Source of the DNA: an uncultured Bacteroidia bacterium
GTDB taxonomy: Bacteria > Bacteroidota > Bacteroidia > Bacteroidales > UBA932
Direction: 5' to 3'
Length of the DNA: 64,000 nucleotides
NCBI GenBank assembly: GCA_902792815.1
Contig: CADBAY010000001.1
Coordinates: 1-64,000 of the forward strand
Below, one piece after another: positions 43,655 to 52,998 of this stretch. A program made the position numbers and the translations under genes. Below the pieces are notes generated by a model. That model had not been told where the DNA came from and made no database searches. It saw only the letters and a list, made by a program, of their open reading frames with translations. Positions within the stretch are counted from its first letter, which is position 1. The number at the start of each line of letters is the position of its first letter.

Positions 43655-46090
43655 ATGAAAAGAAAACTTGTCTCCGTACTGCTCGCCTGCACCGTCTGTT
43701 TAGGCTTACAGGCACAGATTCTTCCCAGCGTAAATCCCCAGGCCGATTCTGTCGAATTTGCCAAAATCCGCTCCCGTATGGATTCCATCCGCCAGTATCG
43801 TCCCACGGTAGCTCTCGTGCTTGCAGGAGGAGGAGCCAGAGGCTTGGCCCACCTTGGAGTGATAAGGTTGATAGAGGAGCTGGGAATTCCCGTTGATATT
43901 GTCACCGGAACCAGTATGGGCGGCCTTGTGGGTGGCCTGTACGCCCTTGGATACAATTACCAGGAGCTGGACTCGCTGGTCCGCGGCATCGACTGGCCTA
44001 TTATGATGTCTGACAACGTACCCGATTCATATCTGTCATACCGCCTCAAGAAATACCGCAACCGCTTTGTTATCAGGGTTCCTTTCCACTACGACGACGA
44101 AGACCTGGCATACCGTCTGGACAGGGAAAGGATTGCCGAAAAGATGGCTGCCGAATCTGGACACGACAGCGCCGACATGCTCCAGGAGTCTATGAACCGT
44201 ATGGGAATAGGAATGCCGGACGGCTATTTGTACGGCCTGAACGTAAGGGATATGCTGAGTTCGGTGAGCGTTGGGTACCAAGACAGCCTCAACTTTTCGG
44301 AGCTCCCCATAGCTTACGCGTGCGTGGCCACCGACCTTGCGGCAATGAGACCGAAGTACTGGACTTCCGGCAGCCTCCCCGACGCCATGCGCTCCACCAT
44401 GGCCATCCCATTCTACTTCAGGGCCGTACGCAAAGACGGCGAGATCCTTTTGGACGGTGGCATGCGAAACAACTTCCCCGTTGATATAGCCCGCCAGATG
44501 GGGGCCGACATAATCATCGGGTCTGAAATGTCCAATAGCTTGAAAGTCAACGAGCTCAACTCCCCGATGGACTTTATCCAGCAGACCATTTCGCTCCTCG
44601 GGACCACCACGCTCAGCGAGACGTCCAAAATGCCCGATCTTGACGTCCATCATACACTGGAAGGATATACGATGCTCTCTTTTGACGAGAAAAGCGTCAA
44701 TGACATTATGGCTCAGGGCTACCAGAACGCACTGCAGCACAAGAATGAGTTTGAAGAGCTGGCCGCCGTTTTTGAGGGCAAGAGCCCCTGCCCCATAGCT
44801 CGCCCTGCAACCGCAATCAACCTGGCCCAGACAAAGGTAAAAGTTGACTCCGTCCGATTCCTGGGAGTATCTGAGAACGAGCCCAATTTGTTTCTCCAGA
44901 AGCGAGATTATCCCAAAGATGGAATGTACGGCAAGGCCGATGTTGAAAGAATGCTTAACAAAATATACGGCACCAATGCTTTCGAGGCTATCACTTATCA
45001 TTTCGAGGGAAGGCAGGAGCCGTACAATCTGGTCTTCGATTGCCAGAAAGGGCAGGTAAACGACTTTGCCATTGGCATACGGGCCGATACAGACGAAACA
45101 GTGGCGGCTATCATACACCTCGGCCTGGGCACCCGCCGTCTTGGAGGCCCGAGATTCGCTACCGACCTTAAACTTGGAACGAACCCGTCACTTTCGGCCG
45201 ATTTCGCCTACAAATCCAAGATCGGACTTCCTACAATAGGACTTGTGGCGCGCACCAATATCATGAATACGTCATGCGGCACCCTTCAGGAGATCCTGGA
45301 CATCATCTGGAACACCGGGCTTGACTTTTACATCGAGGATTCACACATGACTTACGGCTCCATGCGAATGGGCTTATCGGCCGAAATGGCGCCGTATGAG
45401 CATTACATATCCGATGACTTATTCTGGACAGGCTGGGATTGGGCTACTTATTGGCTGTCTACTTTCGCATCCCTTAAAGTCGACACCTTCGACGACGTGT
45501 ACTTCCCCGACAAAGGCATACGCTTAGCCCTTGACGGCCGGTTTGTTTTCAAAGGCTACTCCATCGACCTCGATCCGAATCTTTACCCCGATGGTACTGA
45601 AAATGCCACCACCGAAGCAGGCAATGTCCCCAAATACTTCGTTTCATCTGCAAGCCTGGAAGCCGCATTTACTCCCTGGGAGCATTTTACAATCCTTCCC
45701 GGTGTACACGCAGGTTGGTATTCAGTAAATGACCATGATCTCATGAATCCCCGCCACGCCCTTGCCGTGGGAGGTTTCATGCCAAAGCGTTATACAGAGC
45801 ATCAGCTTCCATTCTTCGGTTTGGTAAAGGGCTTCCAATTTGCCCCTCCCTATTGTTTGATCGGGCAGATGGACCTGAGATACCGTTTCGCCAGAAAGAA
45901 TTTTGCGACCATCAGAGGCGGCATCGCTGCAGCCGATTTCGATTTAAGTAATATGTTTACCTATTTCCCGGACTGGGGCTTCGGCGCCGAATTGTCGCGC
46001 CAGACCATAGTCGGGCCGCTCAGAATAGCCGCCCAGTGGACCTCGCGGATAGGTTTCAACGTCTATGCTTCCATCGGTATGGATTTCTGA
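43655..46090 (+). CDS. Patatin-like phospholipase with C-terminal outer-membrane barrel
   Basis: From ATG 43655 (MKRKLVSVLLACTVCLGLQA) the 811-residue protein has a signal peptide and a patatin domain. This has the oxyanion loop LVLAGGGARGLAHLGVIRLI, nucleophile serine in IVTGTSMGGLVGGLY and the aspartate in ILLDGGMRNNFPV. A POTRA-like stretch and a barrel ending in aromatic residues (NVYASIGMDF) follow. This matches the PlpD/type Vd layout, where the barrel exports or anchors a lipase. The substrate is unknown. Confidence 0.88.
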   Translation: MKRKLVSVLLACTVCLGLQAQILPSVNPQADSVEFAKIRSRMDSIRQYRPTVALVLAGGGARGLAHLGVIRLIEELGIPVDIVTGTSMGGLVGGLYALGYNYQELDSLVRGIDWPIMMSDNVPDSYLSYRLKKYRNRFVIRVPFHYDDEDLAYRLDRERIAEKMAAESGHDSADMLQESMNRMGIGMPDGYLYGLNVRDMLSSVSVGYQDSLNFSELPIAYACVATDLAAMRPKYWTSGSLPDAMRSTMAIPFYFRAVRKDGEILLDGGMRNNFPVDIARQMGADIIIGSEMSNSLKVNELNSPMDFIQQTISLLGTTTLSETSKMPDLDVHHTLEGYTMLSFDEKSVNDIMAQGYQNALQHKNEFEELAAVFEGKSPCPIARPATAINLAQTKVKVDSVRFLGVSENEPNLFLQKRDYPKDGMYGKADVERMLNKIYGTNAFEAITYHFEGRQEPYNLVFDCQKGQVNDFAIGIRADTDETVAAIIHLGLGTRRLGGPRFATDLKLGTNPSLSADFAYKSKIGLPTIGLVARTNIMNTSCGTLQEILDIIWNTGLDFYIEDSHMTYGSMRMGLSAEMAPYEHYISDDLFWTGWDWATYWLSTFASLKVDTFDDVYFPDKGIRLALDGRFVFKGYSIDLDPNLYPDGTENATTEAGNVPKYFVSSASLEAAFTPWEHFTILPGVHAGWYSVNDHDLMNPRHALAVGGFMPKRYTEHQLPFFGLVKGFQFAPPYCLIGQMDLRYRFARKNFATIRGGIAAADFDLSNMFTYFPDWGFGAELSRQTIVGPLRIAAQWTSRIGFNVYASIGMDF

Positions 46091-46109
46091 CGTCGGACGC
46101 AAAAAGAAC

Positions 46110-47624
46110 TTAATTCATTCCCAGGAGTTCATCCATGATGTCCCTGCTGTTGGCAAGGCGGGGTACCTTGTTCTGGCCTCCCAACTTTCCATGTTTTGCC
46201 ATCCAGTCATGGAACAGGCCTTTCCTGGCTTTGACAAGGTCAATGCGTGACAGAACGATATCCTCATAGCGTTTGTCGTCATAGTCCGAATTGCAGGCCC
46301 GGATGCCATTGTCCAGTTCTGCGACGAACTTTTCCATAGAATCCGGTTCCTCGGCGAATTCCACCATCCACTGATGGCGGGCCTTCCCGTGCTCGTCCAT
46401 ATATACAGGCGCGGCATGGTACTCCAAGACCTTTGCGCCGGTGGCCTTGCAGGCCGCCTCTAGGCCTTTTTCGGCATTCTCCAGAATAACCTCTTCACCG
46501 TAGGCATTAATAAACTGGCGGGTGCGGCCGGTAATCATGAACCTGTACGGGTTTTTACGGGTGAAACGGATTGTGTCGCCCAGCAAATACCGCCACAGAC
46601 CGCAAGAAGTGCTGATCACCATCGCATAGTTCACGCCCGGCTCCACTTCCCACACGGGAACGGCCTTGGCATCCTTGTTCCCAAGCTCCGACAGGGGGAT
46701 GAATTCATAGAACACGTCATAGTCCACCATAAGCGTCATCGCCGGGTCCGCAGGATCCGTCTGTACGCCGAAGAAACCCTCCGAGGCATTGTATGTTTCC
46801 ACATAATGCATGTCGGGCTTTGTTATAATCTTATGGTAAAGGTCCCTGTACTGGGTAAATGCCACTCCGCCATGAACGAAAATCTCAAGATCCGGCCAAA
46901 TCTCGTCCATTGTTTCCTTGCCGGCCATCTCCATTGTGCGGCTCAAAACCGACAGCCACCACGACGGCACGCCGCTGATACTTGTAACCTTGGTCTTGAG
47001 GGCATATTCCGCCAGTTTTTCCCTCCTCTCGCCGAAATCCTTGATGGAAGCAATCTCCACGGGCGGTCCGAACCTCATAACCCTGCGAAGGAACGGAGGA
47101 AGGGTCGATGTCATTATCGAACTTACATACCCGGTGCGCGAAGTGGGCGTATCAAGCTCCGGATCGAATCCGCCCGTGAGGATGAGGGAATGTCCGGTGG
47201 TCAAGCGTGACTTCTTATTCCGCCCAAGATACATCGCAGTGACATCGTGGCCGCCCATTGTATGAAGGCGCCTCAGGCCCACTTTGGTTACAGGAATATA
47301 CTTGCTCCTGCCTGCCGTGGTGCCGGAAGACTTTGCGTAATAACGTACAAGACCAGGCCAAAGAACATCTTTGGCCCCGTGACGCATGCGTTCGATGCTC
47401 TCTTGCAAATCGTCATAAGAAGTGATGGGGACATTTGCTGCAAAATCATCGTAATTCTTTATCTCAGAATACTTGTGCTCCTTACCCCATTCAGTTTTCG
47501 CCGCACGGCGCACCAAACTTCTGAGAACCTTCTCCTGCATTTCCCTGGCAGATGTTGCATACTTCGCGATAGCTTTTCTGCGGTCGCTCAAATACAGGCT
47601 CACCAAACTTGTAATTAAATCCAT
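46110..47624 (-). CDS. GH3 family acyl-acid amide synthetase-like protein
   Basis: From ATG 47624 (MDLITSLVSLYLSDRRKAIA) the 504-residue protein belongs to the GH3 branch of adenylate-forming enzymes: VRYYAKSSGTTAGRSKYIPV (ATP loop), HYVETYNASEGFFGVQTD, and FTRKNPYRFMITGRTRQFIN. Plant members join amino acids to hormones; bacterial roles are largely unknown. It precedes no obvious partner. The earlier in-frame ATG adds an unconserved basic leader. Confidence 0.88.
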   Translation of the reverse strand: MDLITSLVSLYLSDRRKAIAKYATSAREMQEKVLRSLVRRAAKTEWGKEHKYSEIKNYDDFAANVPITSYDDLQESIERMRHGAKDVLWPGLVRYYAKSSGTTAGRSKYIPVTKVGLRRLHTMGGHDVTAMYLGRNKKSRLTTGHSLILTGGFDPELDTPTSRTGYVSSIMTSTLPPFLRRVMRFGPPVEIASIKDFGERREKLAEYALKTKVTSISGVPSWWLSVLSRTMEMAGKETMDEIWPDLEIFVHGGVAFTQYRDLYHKIITKPDMHYVETYNASEGFFGVQTDPADPAMTLMVDYDVFYEFIPLSELGNKDAKAVPVWEVEPGVNYAMVISTSCGLWRYLLGDTIRFTRKNPYRFMITGRTRQFINAYGEEVILENAEKGLEAACKATGAKVLEYHAAPVYMDEHGKARHQWMVEFAEEPDSMEKFVAELDNGIRACNSDYDDKRYEDIVLSRIDLVKARKGLFHDWMAKHGKLGGQNKVPRLANSRDIMDELLGMN

Positions 47625-47670
47625 AATTGCTTCTTTAACAGTCTTTTCAGCACCCGGCCAATATACGAAA

Positions 47671-47697
47671 AAAAGCGGACTTTTAATCCGCTTTTTT
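47671..47697 (-). terminator. Terminator after tRNA-Arg
   Basis: AAAAGCGGA and TCCGCTTTT form a 9-bp stem with U-rich flanks on both strands. Read on minus it follows the tRNA directly. Confidence 0.8.
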
Positions 47698-47699
47698 CG

Positions 47700-47771
47700 T
47701 AGCCCCACGAGGAATCGAACCTCGATTTAAAGTTTAGGAAACTTCCGTTCTATCCGTTGAACTATGAGGCC
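47700..47771 (-). tRNA. tRNA-Arg (CCU)
   Basis: A 72-nt cloverleaf: acceptor GGCCTCA/TGGGGCT, D-stem GTTC/GAAC, anticodon loop TTCCTAA (CCU), T-arm CGAGG-TTCGATT-CCTCG. CCA is not encoded. Confidence 0.93.
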
Positions 47772-47783
47772 GGGAGGGCGTGA

Positions 47784-47966
47784 TTACTCAGCGCTCTTAA
47801 CTACGATCTGACGACCTCTGTAGTAGCCGCACTCAGGGCATACGCGGTGATACATCACCGTTGCGCCGCAGTTAGGGCAGGTGGCCAGGGTAGGTACAGG
47901 AGCGAAATCGTGGGTACGCCTCTTGTCTCTTCTCTGCTTGGAGAGTTTGTGTTTCGGATGTGCCAT
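47784..47966 (-). CDS. rpmF: 50S ribosomal protein L32
   Basis: The 60-residue protein reads MAHPKHKLSKQRRDKRRTHD and has a zinc ribbon ATCPNCGATVMYHRVCPECG, both pairs of cysteines kept. It follows the DUF177 gene by 21 bp, the standard pairing in bacteria. Confidence 0.97.
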   Translation of the reverse strand: MAHPKHKLSKQRRDKRRTHDFAPVPTLATCPNCGATVMYHRVCPECGYYRGRQIVVKSAE

Positions 47967-47987
47967 TGTTCTATAATTTAAATATTA

Positions 47988-48374
47988 CTATTTGCATAAA
48001 AACTTTATAGTCTCAGGGTTACATTCACCCTCGGGATGGACTCGCTGCAGGGGAAGCGCCGTGCACACGTAGTCGTAAACATCCTGACTGAGGTCCAGCT
48101 CGGCAGTGTCGGGTGTATAAACCTCCGAAAAGCCGGTTTCGACTTCGAGTTCCAACTCGTCAAGGCAACGGTCGCATGGGACTGTGACCGTGCCGCTGAT
48201 ACTGCATTCCACATCTACCGTGGCACCATGGCCGACGACTGCCGCCGTAACCATAATATCCGCCGTCAGAATGTCCGGATTGCCGAATTGTTCAAAGAAC
48301 TCACCGTCTGCCTTCCAGTTGAACTCCGTCCTCCGGGAGGCCAAACCATTCAGTTTAACTATAAAGGGTTGCAA
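47988..48374 (-). CDS. DUF177 (YceD) family protein
   Basis: The 128-residue protein shows the family's cysteine pair in TVTVPCDRCLDELELEVETG and a second cysteine region near the end (EGECNPETIKFLCK). YceD-type proteins are encoded with rpmF and are linked to 23S rRNA processing in other organisms. First of the two-gene operon. Confidence 0.88.
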   Translation of the reverse strand: MQPFIVKLNGLASRRTEFNWKADGEFFEQFGNPDILTADIMVTAAVVGHGATVDVECSISGTVTVPCDRCLDELELEVETGFSEVYTPDTAELDLSQDVYDYVCTALPLQRVHPEGECNPETIKFLCK

Positions 48375-48395
48375 AGGTAATAAAAATTTTAAGTT

Positions 48396-50204
48396 TTAAC
48401 AATCTTCCACGTCACTATTTCTTTTGCGGGCAAGCGGATCGAGCAGAATCTTGCGAATTCGCATAAAATGAGGTGTCACTTCAACGAATTCGTCGTCTTG
48501 AATGTATTCGAGCGCCTCCTCCAGAGAGAACTTGATGGCAGGAGGGAGAATAATCTTCTCGTCCGACCCGGCAGCACGCACGTTAGTGAGCTTCTTGGTC
48601 TTGCAAATATTGATGTTGAGGTCCCTCTCGCGGGTGTGCTCGCCCACTACCTGGCCGCAATAAATCTCCTCGCCGGGTTCCACAAAGAAGCGGCCGCGGT
48701 CGAGCAGTTTGTTGATAGAGTAGGCAATTGCCTCTCCTGTCTCGAGGCTCACCAGCGAGCCGTTGCCGCGACGCTCTATCTCGCCCTTGAAGGGTTGATA
48801 CTCCTTGAAGCGATGCGCTATGACTGCTTCGCCCTGGGTGGCCGTAAGCAGATTGGAACGCAGGCCCATAAGCCCTCGCGTAGGGATTTCGAACTCGAGC
48901 AGTGTGCGGTCTCCGCGCGGCTCCATCCTCACAAGCGCTCCCTTGCGGCGGGTGGAAATCTCGATCGCAGCACCTACGAACTGTTCGGGCACCTCAATGC
49001 TCAAATCTTCAATAGGTTCGCATCTCTGGCCGCCGATTGTCTTGTCAAGCACCTTGGGCTGGCCCACTTGCAGTTCGAAGCCCTCGCGGCGCATAGTCTC
49101 GATAAGCACCGACAAATGCAGCACGCCACGGCCGTACACCACAAAACTGTCGGCCGTGAGGCCCGGCTTGACGCGCAGAGCAAGGTTCTTCTCGAGCTCC
49201 TTGTCAAGACGCTCCTTGATATGGCGCGAAGTCACATATTTGCCGTCCTTCCCGAAGAAAGGAGAATTATTGATTGAGAAAAGCATGCTCATGGTAGGCT
49301 CATCGATAGCAATGGGCGGAAGAGCCTCCGGATTCTCGGCGTCGGCGATGGTATCGCCGATCTCAAAGCCGTCGATGCCCACGACAGCGCAAATATCACC
49401 GCAATGGACCACGTCAACGTTGGTCTTGCCAAGGCCCTCGAACACCATCAGCTGCTTGATTTTCTGCTTCTGCACGATGTCGTAGCGCTTGCAGAGGCTT
49501 ATCTGCGACCCGGAGCGAAGTTCTCCCCTGGTCACTCTTCCCACAGCGATACGGCCCACGTAGGGCGAATACTCAAGTGAAGAGATAAGCATCTGCGGAG
49601 TGCCCTCCACCACGGCGGGCGCGGGGATCACGTCCAGAATGGTGTCGAGAAGCGGAGTAATATTGTCCGTGGGCTTGTGCGGGTCGAGCGACATCCACCC
49701 CTGCTTGGCAGAACCGTACACGGTTACAAAGTCAAGCTGCTCCTCAGAGGCGTCAAGATTGAACATCAGGTCGAAAACTTCCTCCTGCACCTCCTCTGGA
49801 CGGCAGTTGGGCTTGTCCACTTTGTTGATGACCACTATCGGCTTCTTGCCCATGGAGATGGCCTTCTGGAGCACGAAGCGGGTTTGGGGCATACAGCCCT
49901 CGAAAGCATCGACAAGCAGCAGCACGCCGTCGGCCATGTTGAGCACACGCTCCACCTCCCCGCCAAAATCGCTATGTCCCGGAGTGTCGATAATGTTGAT
50001 CTTGACTCCCTTGTAGATAACGGATACGTTCTTGGCAAGAATGGTGATGCCTCTCTCGCGCTCAAGGTCATTGTTGTCCAGAATAAGTTCTCCCAGATTC
50101 TCGGGCTGGCGCACAAGATTGGCCTGGTATATCATACGGTCCACGAGAGTGGTCTTACCGTGGTCGACGTGGGCTATGATAGCTATGTTTCGGATTTCCT
50201 GCAT
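48396..50204 (-). CDS. typA: Translational GTPase TypA/BipA
   Basis: The 602-residue ribosome-binding GTPase opens [20 protein letters not shown] (G1) and has [16 protein letters not shown] (G3) and [15 protein letters not shown] (G4). EF-G-like domains and the TypA-specific end ([20 protein letters not shown]) follow. Length and order are normal. Confidence 0.97.
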   Translation of the reverse strand: MQEIRNIAIIAHVDHGKTTLVDRMIYQANLVRQPENLGELILDNNDLERERGITILAKNVSVIYKGVKINIIDTPGHSDFGGEVERVLNMADGVLLLVDAFEGCMPQTRFVLQKAISMGKKPIVVINKVDKPNCRPEEVQEEVFDLMFNLDASEEQLDFVTVYGSAKQGWMSLDPHKPTDNITPLLDTILDVIPAPAVVEGTPQMLISSLEYSPYVGRIAVGRVTRGELRSGSQISLCKRYDIVQKQKIKQLMVFEGLGKTNVDVVHCGDICAVVGIDGFEIGDTIADAENPEALPPIAIDEPTMSMLFSINNSPFFGKDGKYVTSRHIKERLDKELEKNLALRVKPGLTADSFVVYGRGVLHLSVLIETMRREGFELQVGQPKVLDKTIGGQRCEPIEDLSIEVPEQFVGAAIEISTRRKGALVRMEPRGDRTLLEFEIPTRGLMGLRSNLLTATQGEAVIAHRFKEYQPFKGEIERRGNGSLVSLETGEAIAYSINKLLDRGRFFVEPGEEIYCGQVVGEHTRERDLNINICKTKKLTNVRAAGSDEKIILPPAIKFSLEEALEYIQDDEFVEVTPHFMRIRKILLDPLARKRNSDVEDC

Positions 50205-50216
50205 CTTTTCTCAAAA

Positions 50217-50244
50217 AAAGGTTGGCCCTCTCAGACCAACCTTT
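50217..50244 (-). terminator. Terminator of the OmpA-family gene
   Basis: On minus, AAAGGTTGG and CCAACCTTT form a 9-bp stem with a 10-nt loop followed by TTTTTTT-type sequence, 25 bp after the stop. Confidence 0.82.
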
Positions 50245-50268
50245 CTATAGACTGGATAAAAATGTCAA

Positions 50269-51624
50269 TTACTTGCAGAGCAGAACGGTAGCACGGTTCT
50301 TCTCAGGGATACGGGAGATGCGCTCGGTGTCACCGTACCAGTAGGTCTCGATGCGGGAAGGATCGATACCTGCTGCCTGCAGGGCCTCGGATACGATGTT
50401 GGAACGATTCTCGGAGAGTACCCAGTTGCCGTCGGGAGTACCGGTCTCCTTATCTGCGAAGGAGCAGAGAACTGCCTTGGCCTCAGGATTGGCTTTGAGC
50501 TTCTTGAGGAGGTTGTTGATCTTGTAGCGCTCCTGATTGCGGATATCGTACTTGCCGATCACATAGTAAACAACGTTGGAAGACTTCTTGGCAGCCTCGA
50601 TAGCGTCGGCGAGAGCCTGTGCGCGAGCAGCCTCGGCAGCGGCCTTGGCGGCAGCTTCCTTCTCGGCAGCTTCCTTGGCGGCAGCCTCGTCAGCGGCTTT
50701 CTTGTTCTCGCGGGCCTTGGCGACTGCATCGTTGAGAGCATCGGTGCCCTTCTTGATAGCGTCGATATCCTTAGCGGCGATTGCATCCTGGAGAGCCTTG
50801 ATAGCGTCGTTGATGGCGGCAACATCCTCAGGGAGGAAGTCGTTCTCGGCCATAGCCTTCTTAGCGTTCTCGATGGCCTTCAGAGCAGCGTCGATAGCAT
50901 CCTGGAGAGCCTTGTCGGCGGCAGCCTGTGCAGCGGCGGCCTGTGCGGCAGCGGCAGCGGCGGCGGCAGCGGCGGCCTCAGCAGCTTTCTTCTTGCCTGC
51001 GGCAGCGCCGAAGTTGAACTTCAGGCCTGCGAGGAGGTTGATCTGCTGGTCGGTCTCGATAGCGTAGGAACCGGTCTTGGAGTTGAACTTGTCGGAGTGG
51101 AAGTTCTCGACAGCCTCAACCTCGATAGCCAGAAGGTCGGTCAGACGGATGTCAAAGCCGAGACCGGCACGAGCTACAGTGTTAAGTTTGACAGGATCCC
51201 AGTACTTGACAAAAGCCTCGGACTTCTCTGCACCGTTCTTCAGGTATGCAACACCACCGACACCAAGGAAGATATAAGGATTGAAAATCCTCTCCTTGTA
51301 ACCCCAAAGGTTGCAAATGTCGATAGTAGCATCAACTGCGAGCTGGGCGAAGTTGAAGTCGTACACATTCTTGGACAGAACATTATAGCCTTTGCCCTGC
51401 CAGCCGGAGATGTCGGCGCGGAGACCGAACACGGGGCTGATCTGATAACCGAGGTCAAGAGCCGCAGCGGGAGAGATAAGCTGGGTGAACTGAGGAGCCT
51501 CACCACTGGTGTAGGCGGCGCCACCCTTAATACCGAGCTGGAAACCGGGATAGAAAATGTCCTGGGCAAATGCGCTTGTGGCCATCACGAGCACAGATGC
51601 AATTACTAAAAATACTCTTTTCAT
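50269..51624 (-). CDS. OmpA-family outer-membrane protein with a long alanine-rich linker
   Basis: The 451-residue protein has a signal peptide (MKRVFLVIASVLVMATSAFA), an N-terminal eight-strand-type barrel (GFQLGIKGGAAYTSGEAPQF to LLAGLKFNFGAAAGKKKA) and a linker of roughly 130 residues. The linker is dominated by Ala, Glu and Lys (for example KKAADEAAAKEAAEKEAAAK). A C-terminal OmpA-like peptidoglycan-binding domain follows (YDIRNQERYKINNLLKKLKA, LSENRSNIVSEALQAAGIDP). The linker is likely a long helix or coiled coil reaching across the periplasm. Confidence 0.88.
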   Translation of the reverse strand: MKRVFLVIASVLVMATSAFAQDIFYPGFQLGIKGGAAYTSGEAPQFTQLISPAAALDLGYQISPVFGLRADISGWQGKGYNVLSKNVYDFNFAQLAVDATIDICNLWGYKERIFNPYIFLGVGGVAYLKNGAEKSEAFVKYWDPVKLNTVARAGLGFDIRLTDLLAIEVEAVENFHSDKFNSKTGSYAIETDQQINLLAGLKFNFGAAAGKKKAAEAAAAAAAAAAAQAAAAQAAADKALQDAIDAALKAIENAKKAMAENDFLPEDVAAINDAIKALQDAIAAKDIDAIKKGTDALNDAVAKARENKKAADEAAAKEAAEKEAAAKAAAEAARAQALADAIEAAKKSSNVVYYVIGKYDIRNQERYKINNLLKKLKANPEAKAVLCSFADKETGTPDGNWVLSENRSNIVSEALQAAGIDPSRIETYWYGDTERISRIPEKNRATVLLCK

Positions 51625-51716
51625 ACTTTATAAATAGATAAAATTATTTCCCTTTAAGGAATTATCGCACAATTATAACTATTTTTTGGCAATAATCCAA
51701 AAAAAGGCAGAGCAGT

Positions 51717-52412
51717 TTACAGGTCTTTGAAGCCCACCCCTCCTTCGCACGCAGGACCGGCCTCCAGGACCGTTACAGGGCAGACTGCCATTTTGGTTCC
51801 GTCCGCCTCCGAAGTGACCGTAATCAGCGCCGTGCCGGTGTTTAACGCCCTCACCCGGCCCCTGTTAGCTTCTACTGCGGCAATGTTTGTGTCGCTGCTG
51901 CTCCATTTAAGCGCAGGCTTGGACGGAGGGGCCGAGCGGTCCTCCCCTATCGCCAAAGCGCTCAAGTCGAACTTTTCGCCCCTGGTAAGGATAATGCCGT
52001 CAGGATGAGACAGCCTCACAGATGCCACGCCATTGACACTGACCTTTACGCGCGCCGTGCTTTGATAATCTCCGTCGATGGTATGAACGGTTACTGCCGC
52101 CCAGCCCTGTGAAACTCCGGTTACGTTCCCTTCTTTATCTACATAAGCTACCCCTCCCCCGGAATGAGTCCAGCGGACGCTTTGGTCGGTTGCATCAGAA
52201 GGGAATATCGTGACTGTCAACGGCTTAGTCTGCCCGACATACAATTCCAAAAGCCTTGGATTGACATCCACGCTCCTCACTCTGACCGGCCCGCTTGCAG
52301 CCTGCGCCACCTGCGCGGGAGGAGTCATCTGTTCAAACCCTTCAAGTCCTGCAGACGTGCAGGCCACGGCAAAAAGCAGGGCCCAAAGCCCCACAAAACA
52401 AAAGTCTTTCAT
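51717..52412 (-). CDS. Lipoprotein with two BIG2 (Ig-like) domains
   Basis: The 231-residue protein has a lipoprotein signal (MKDFCFVGLWALLFAVACTS) and two BIG2 domains starting VRSVDVNPRLLELYVGQTKP and VASVRLSHPDGIILTRGEKF. It ends EGGVGFKDL. The two domains and the tail parallel the last two domains and tail (GVGFDNWNY) of the 1099-residue BIG2 protein at 55184. The first bases of the gene repeat the start of the 52999 gene. Likely surface-exposed or periplasmic. Confidence 0.8.
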   Translation of the reverse strand: MKDFCFVGLWALLFAVACTSAGLEGFEQMTPPAQVAQAASGPVRVRSVDVNPRLLELYVGQTKPLTVTIFPSDATDQSVRWTHSGGGVAYVDKEGNVTGVSQGWAAVTVHTIDGDYQSTARVKVSVNGVASVRLSHPDGIILTRGEKFDLSALAIGEDRSAPPSKPALKWSSSDTNIAAVEANRGRVRALNTGTALITVTSEADGTKMAVCPVTVLEAGPACEGGVGFKDL

Positions 52413-52433
52413 AGTTCAGTTAGTTATTAAGTT

Positions 52434-52835
52434 TTAAATAAATCGTACGGAACTTAGTTGAGAGCAAAAAGAGCGTATTCCGGACTCAATTCGCCGAATT
52501 GTTTTTTCTGATGGCTTACGGTATCCGCTGATGTAATGGCCAAGTTGCTTTTGGTTGATTCCTGTTATCCTTTCCAGGCCTGCAAGGCTGAAAGCGTAGG
52601 CATATTCCTGAAGGAAAGACGGCACATCATATTTAAACACAAAATCGACATCTTCAAACTGCCGGCCCTCGCTCTCGATAAACTCTTTCATTTCCTGGTA
52701 CCCCGACTTAAAGTCCTCCATGGCCTCCTTGACAGTTGCCCCTGTACCAATAATACCAAAAGGATAATTCTTGTCTTCAATATAAATAGAGAATCTCCCA
52801 TCAGAACCTCTTTCGATAATTGCTACTTTGTTCAT
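52434..52835 (-). CDS. hicB: HicB-family antitoxin (orphan)
   Basis: From ATG 52835 (MNKVAIIERGSDGRFSIYIE) the 133-residue protein has the HicB partly degraded RNase-H-like domain (DKNYPFGIIGTGATVKEAME) and a C-terminal helix-turn-helix (LERITGINQKQLGHYISGYR). HicB normally neutralises the HicA RNase and represses the operon. Only a HicA fragment remains in front of it, in the same frame. It should still be able to bind DNA. Confidence 0.82.
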   Translation of the reverse strand: MNKVAIIERGSDGRFSIYIEDKNYPFGIIGTGATVKEAMEDFKSGYQEMKEFIESEGRQFEDVDFVFKYDVPSFLQEYAYAFSLAGLERITGINQKQLGHYISGYRKPSEKTIRRIESGIRSFCSQLSSVRFI

Positions 52836-52910
52836 AATAAAAGAATTACAGTATTTTACTATAAAGCACCCGGCCCGGCGGAGCTTTCGGTGAATCTCTG
52901 AGTATTTCAC
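52836..52910 (-). pseudogene. hicA: HicA toxin remnant fused in frame to hicB
   Basis: Twenty-five codons from GTG 52910 read VKYSEIHRKLRRAGCFIVKY, the N-terminal helix and first strand of a HicA toxin. The catalytic histidine region that should follow is missing, and the frame runs on directly into hicB. A deletion of most of hicA explains this. Confidence 0.68.
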
Positions 52911-52934
52911 TTCACTCCGGACTTTATAGCTCCA

Positions 52935-52974
52935 CAAAGATAGCAATATTTCTAACAAAGCAAAAATCTTTCAT
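52935..52974 (-). promoter_or_regulatory. hicAB promoter overlapping a relic gene start
   Basis: On minus, ATGAAAGATTTTTGCTTTGT (52974-52955) repeats the start of the 52999 and 51717 lipoprotein genes, including the preceding AACCGAAGCT seen before the 52999 gene. It is followed by the -7 box TATCTTTG (52942-52935), with TTTTTG 18 bp before it. The relic frame stops after 16 codons. Confidence 0.55.
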
Positions 52975-52998
52975 AGCTTCGGTTTTTGCGCTAAACTT

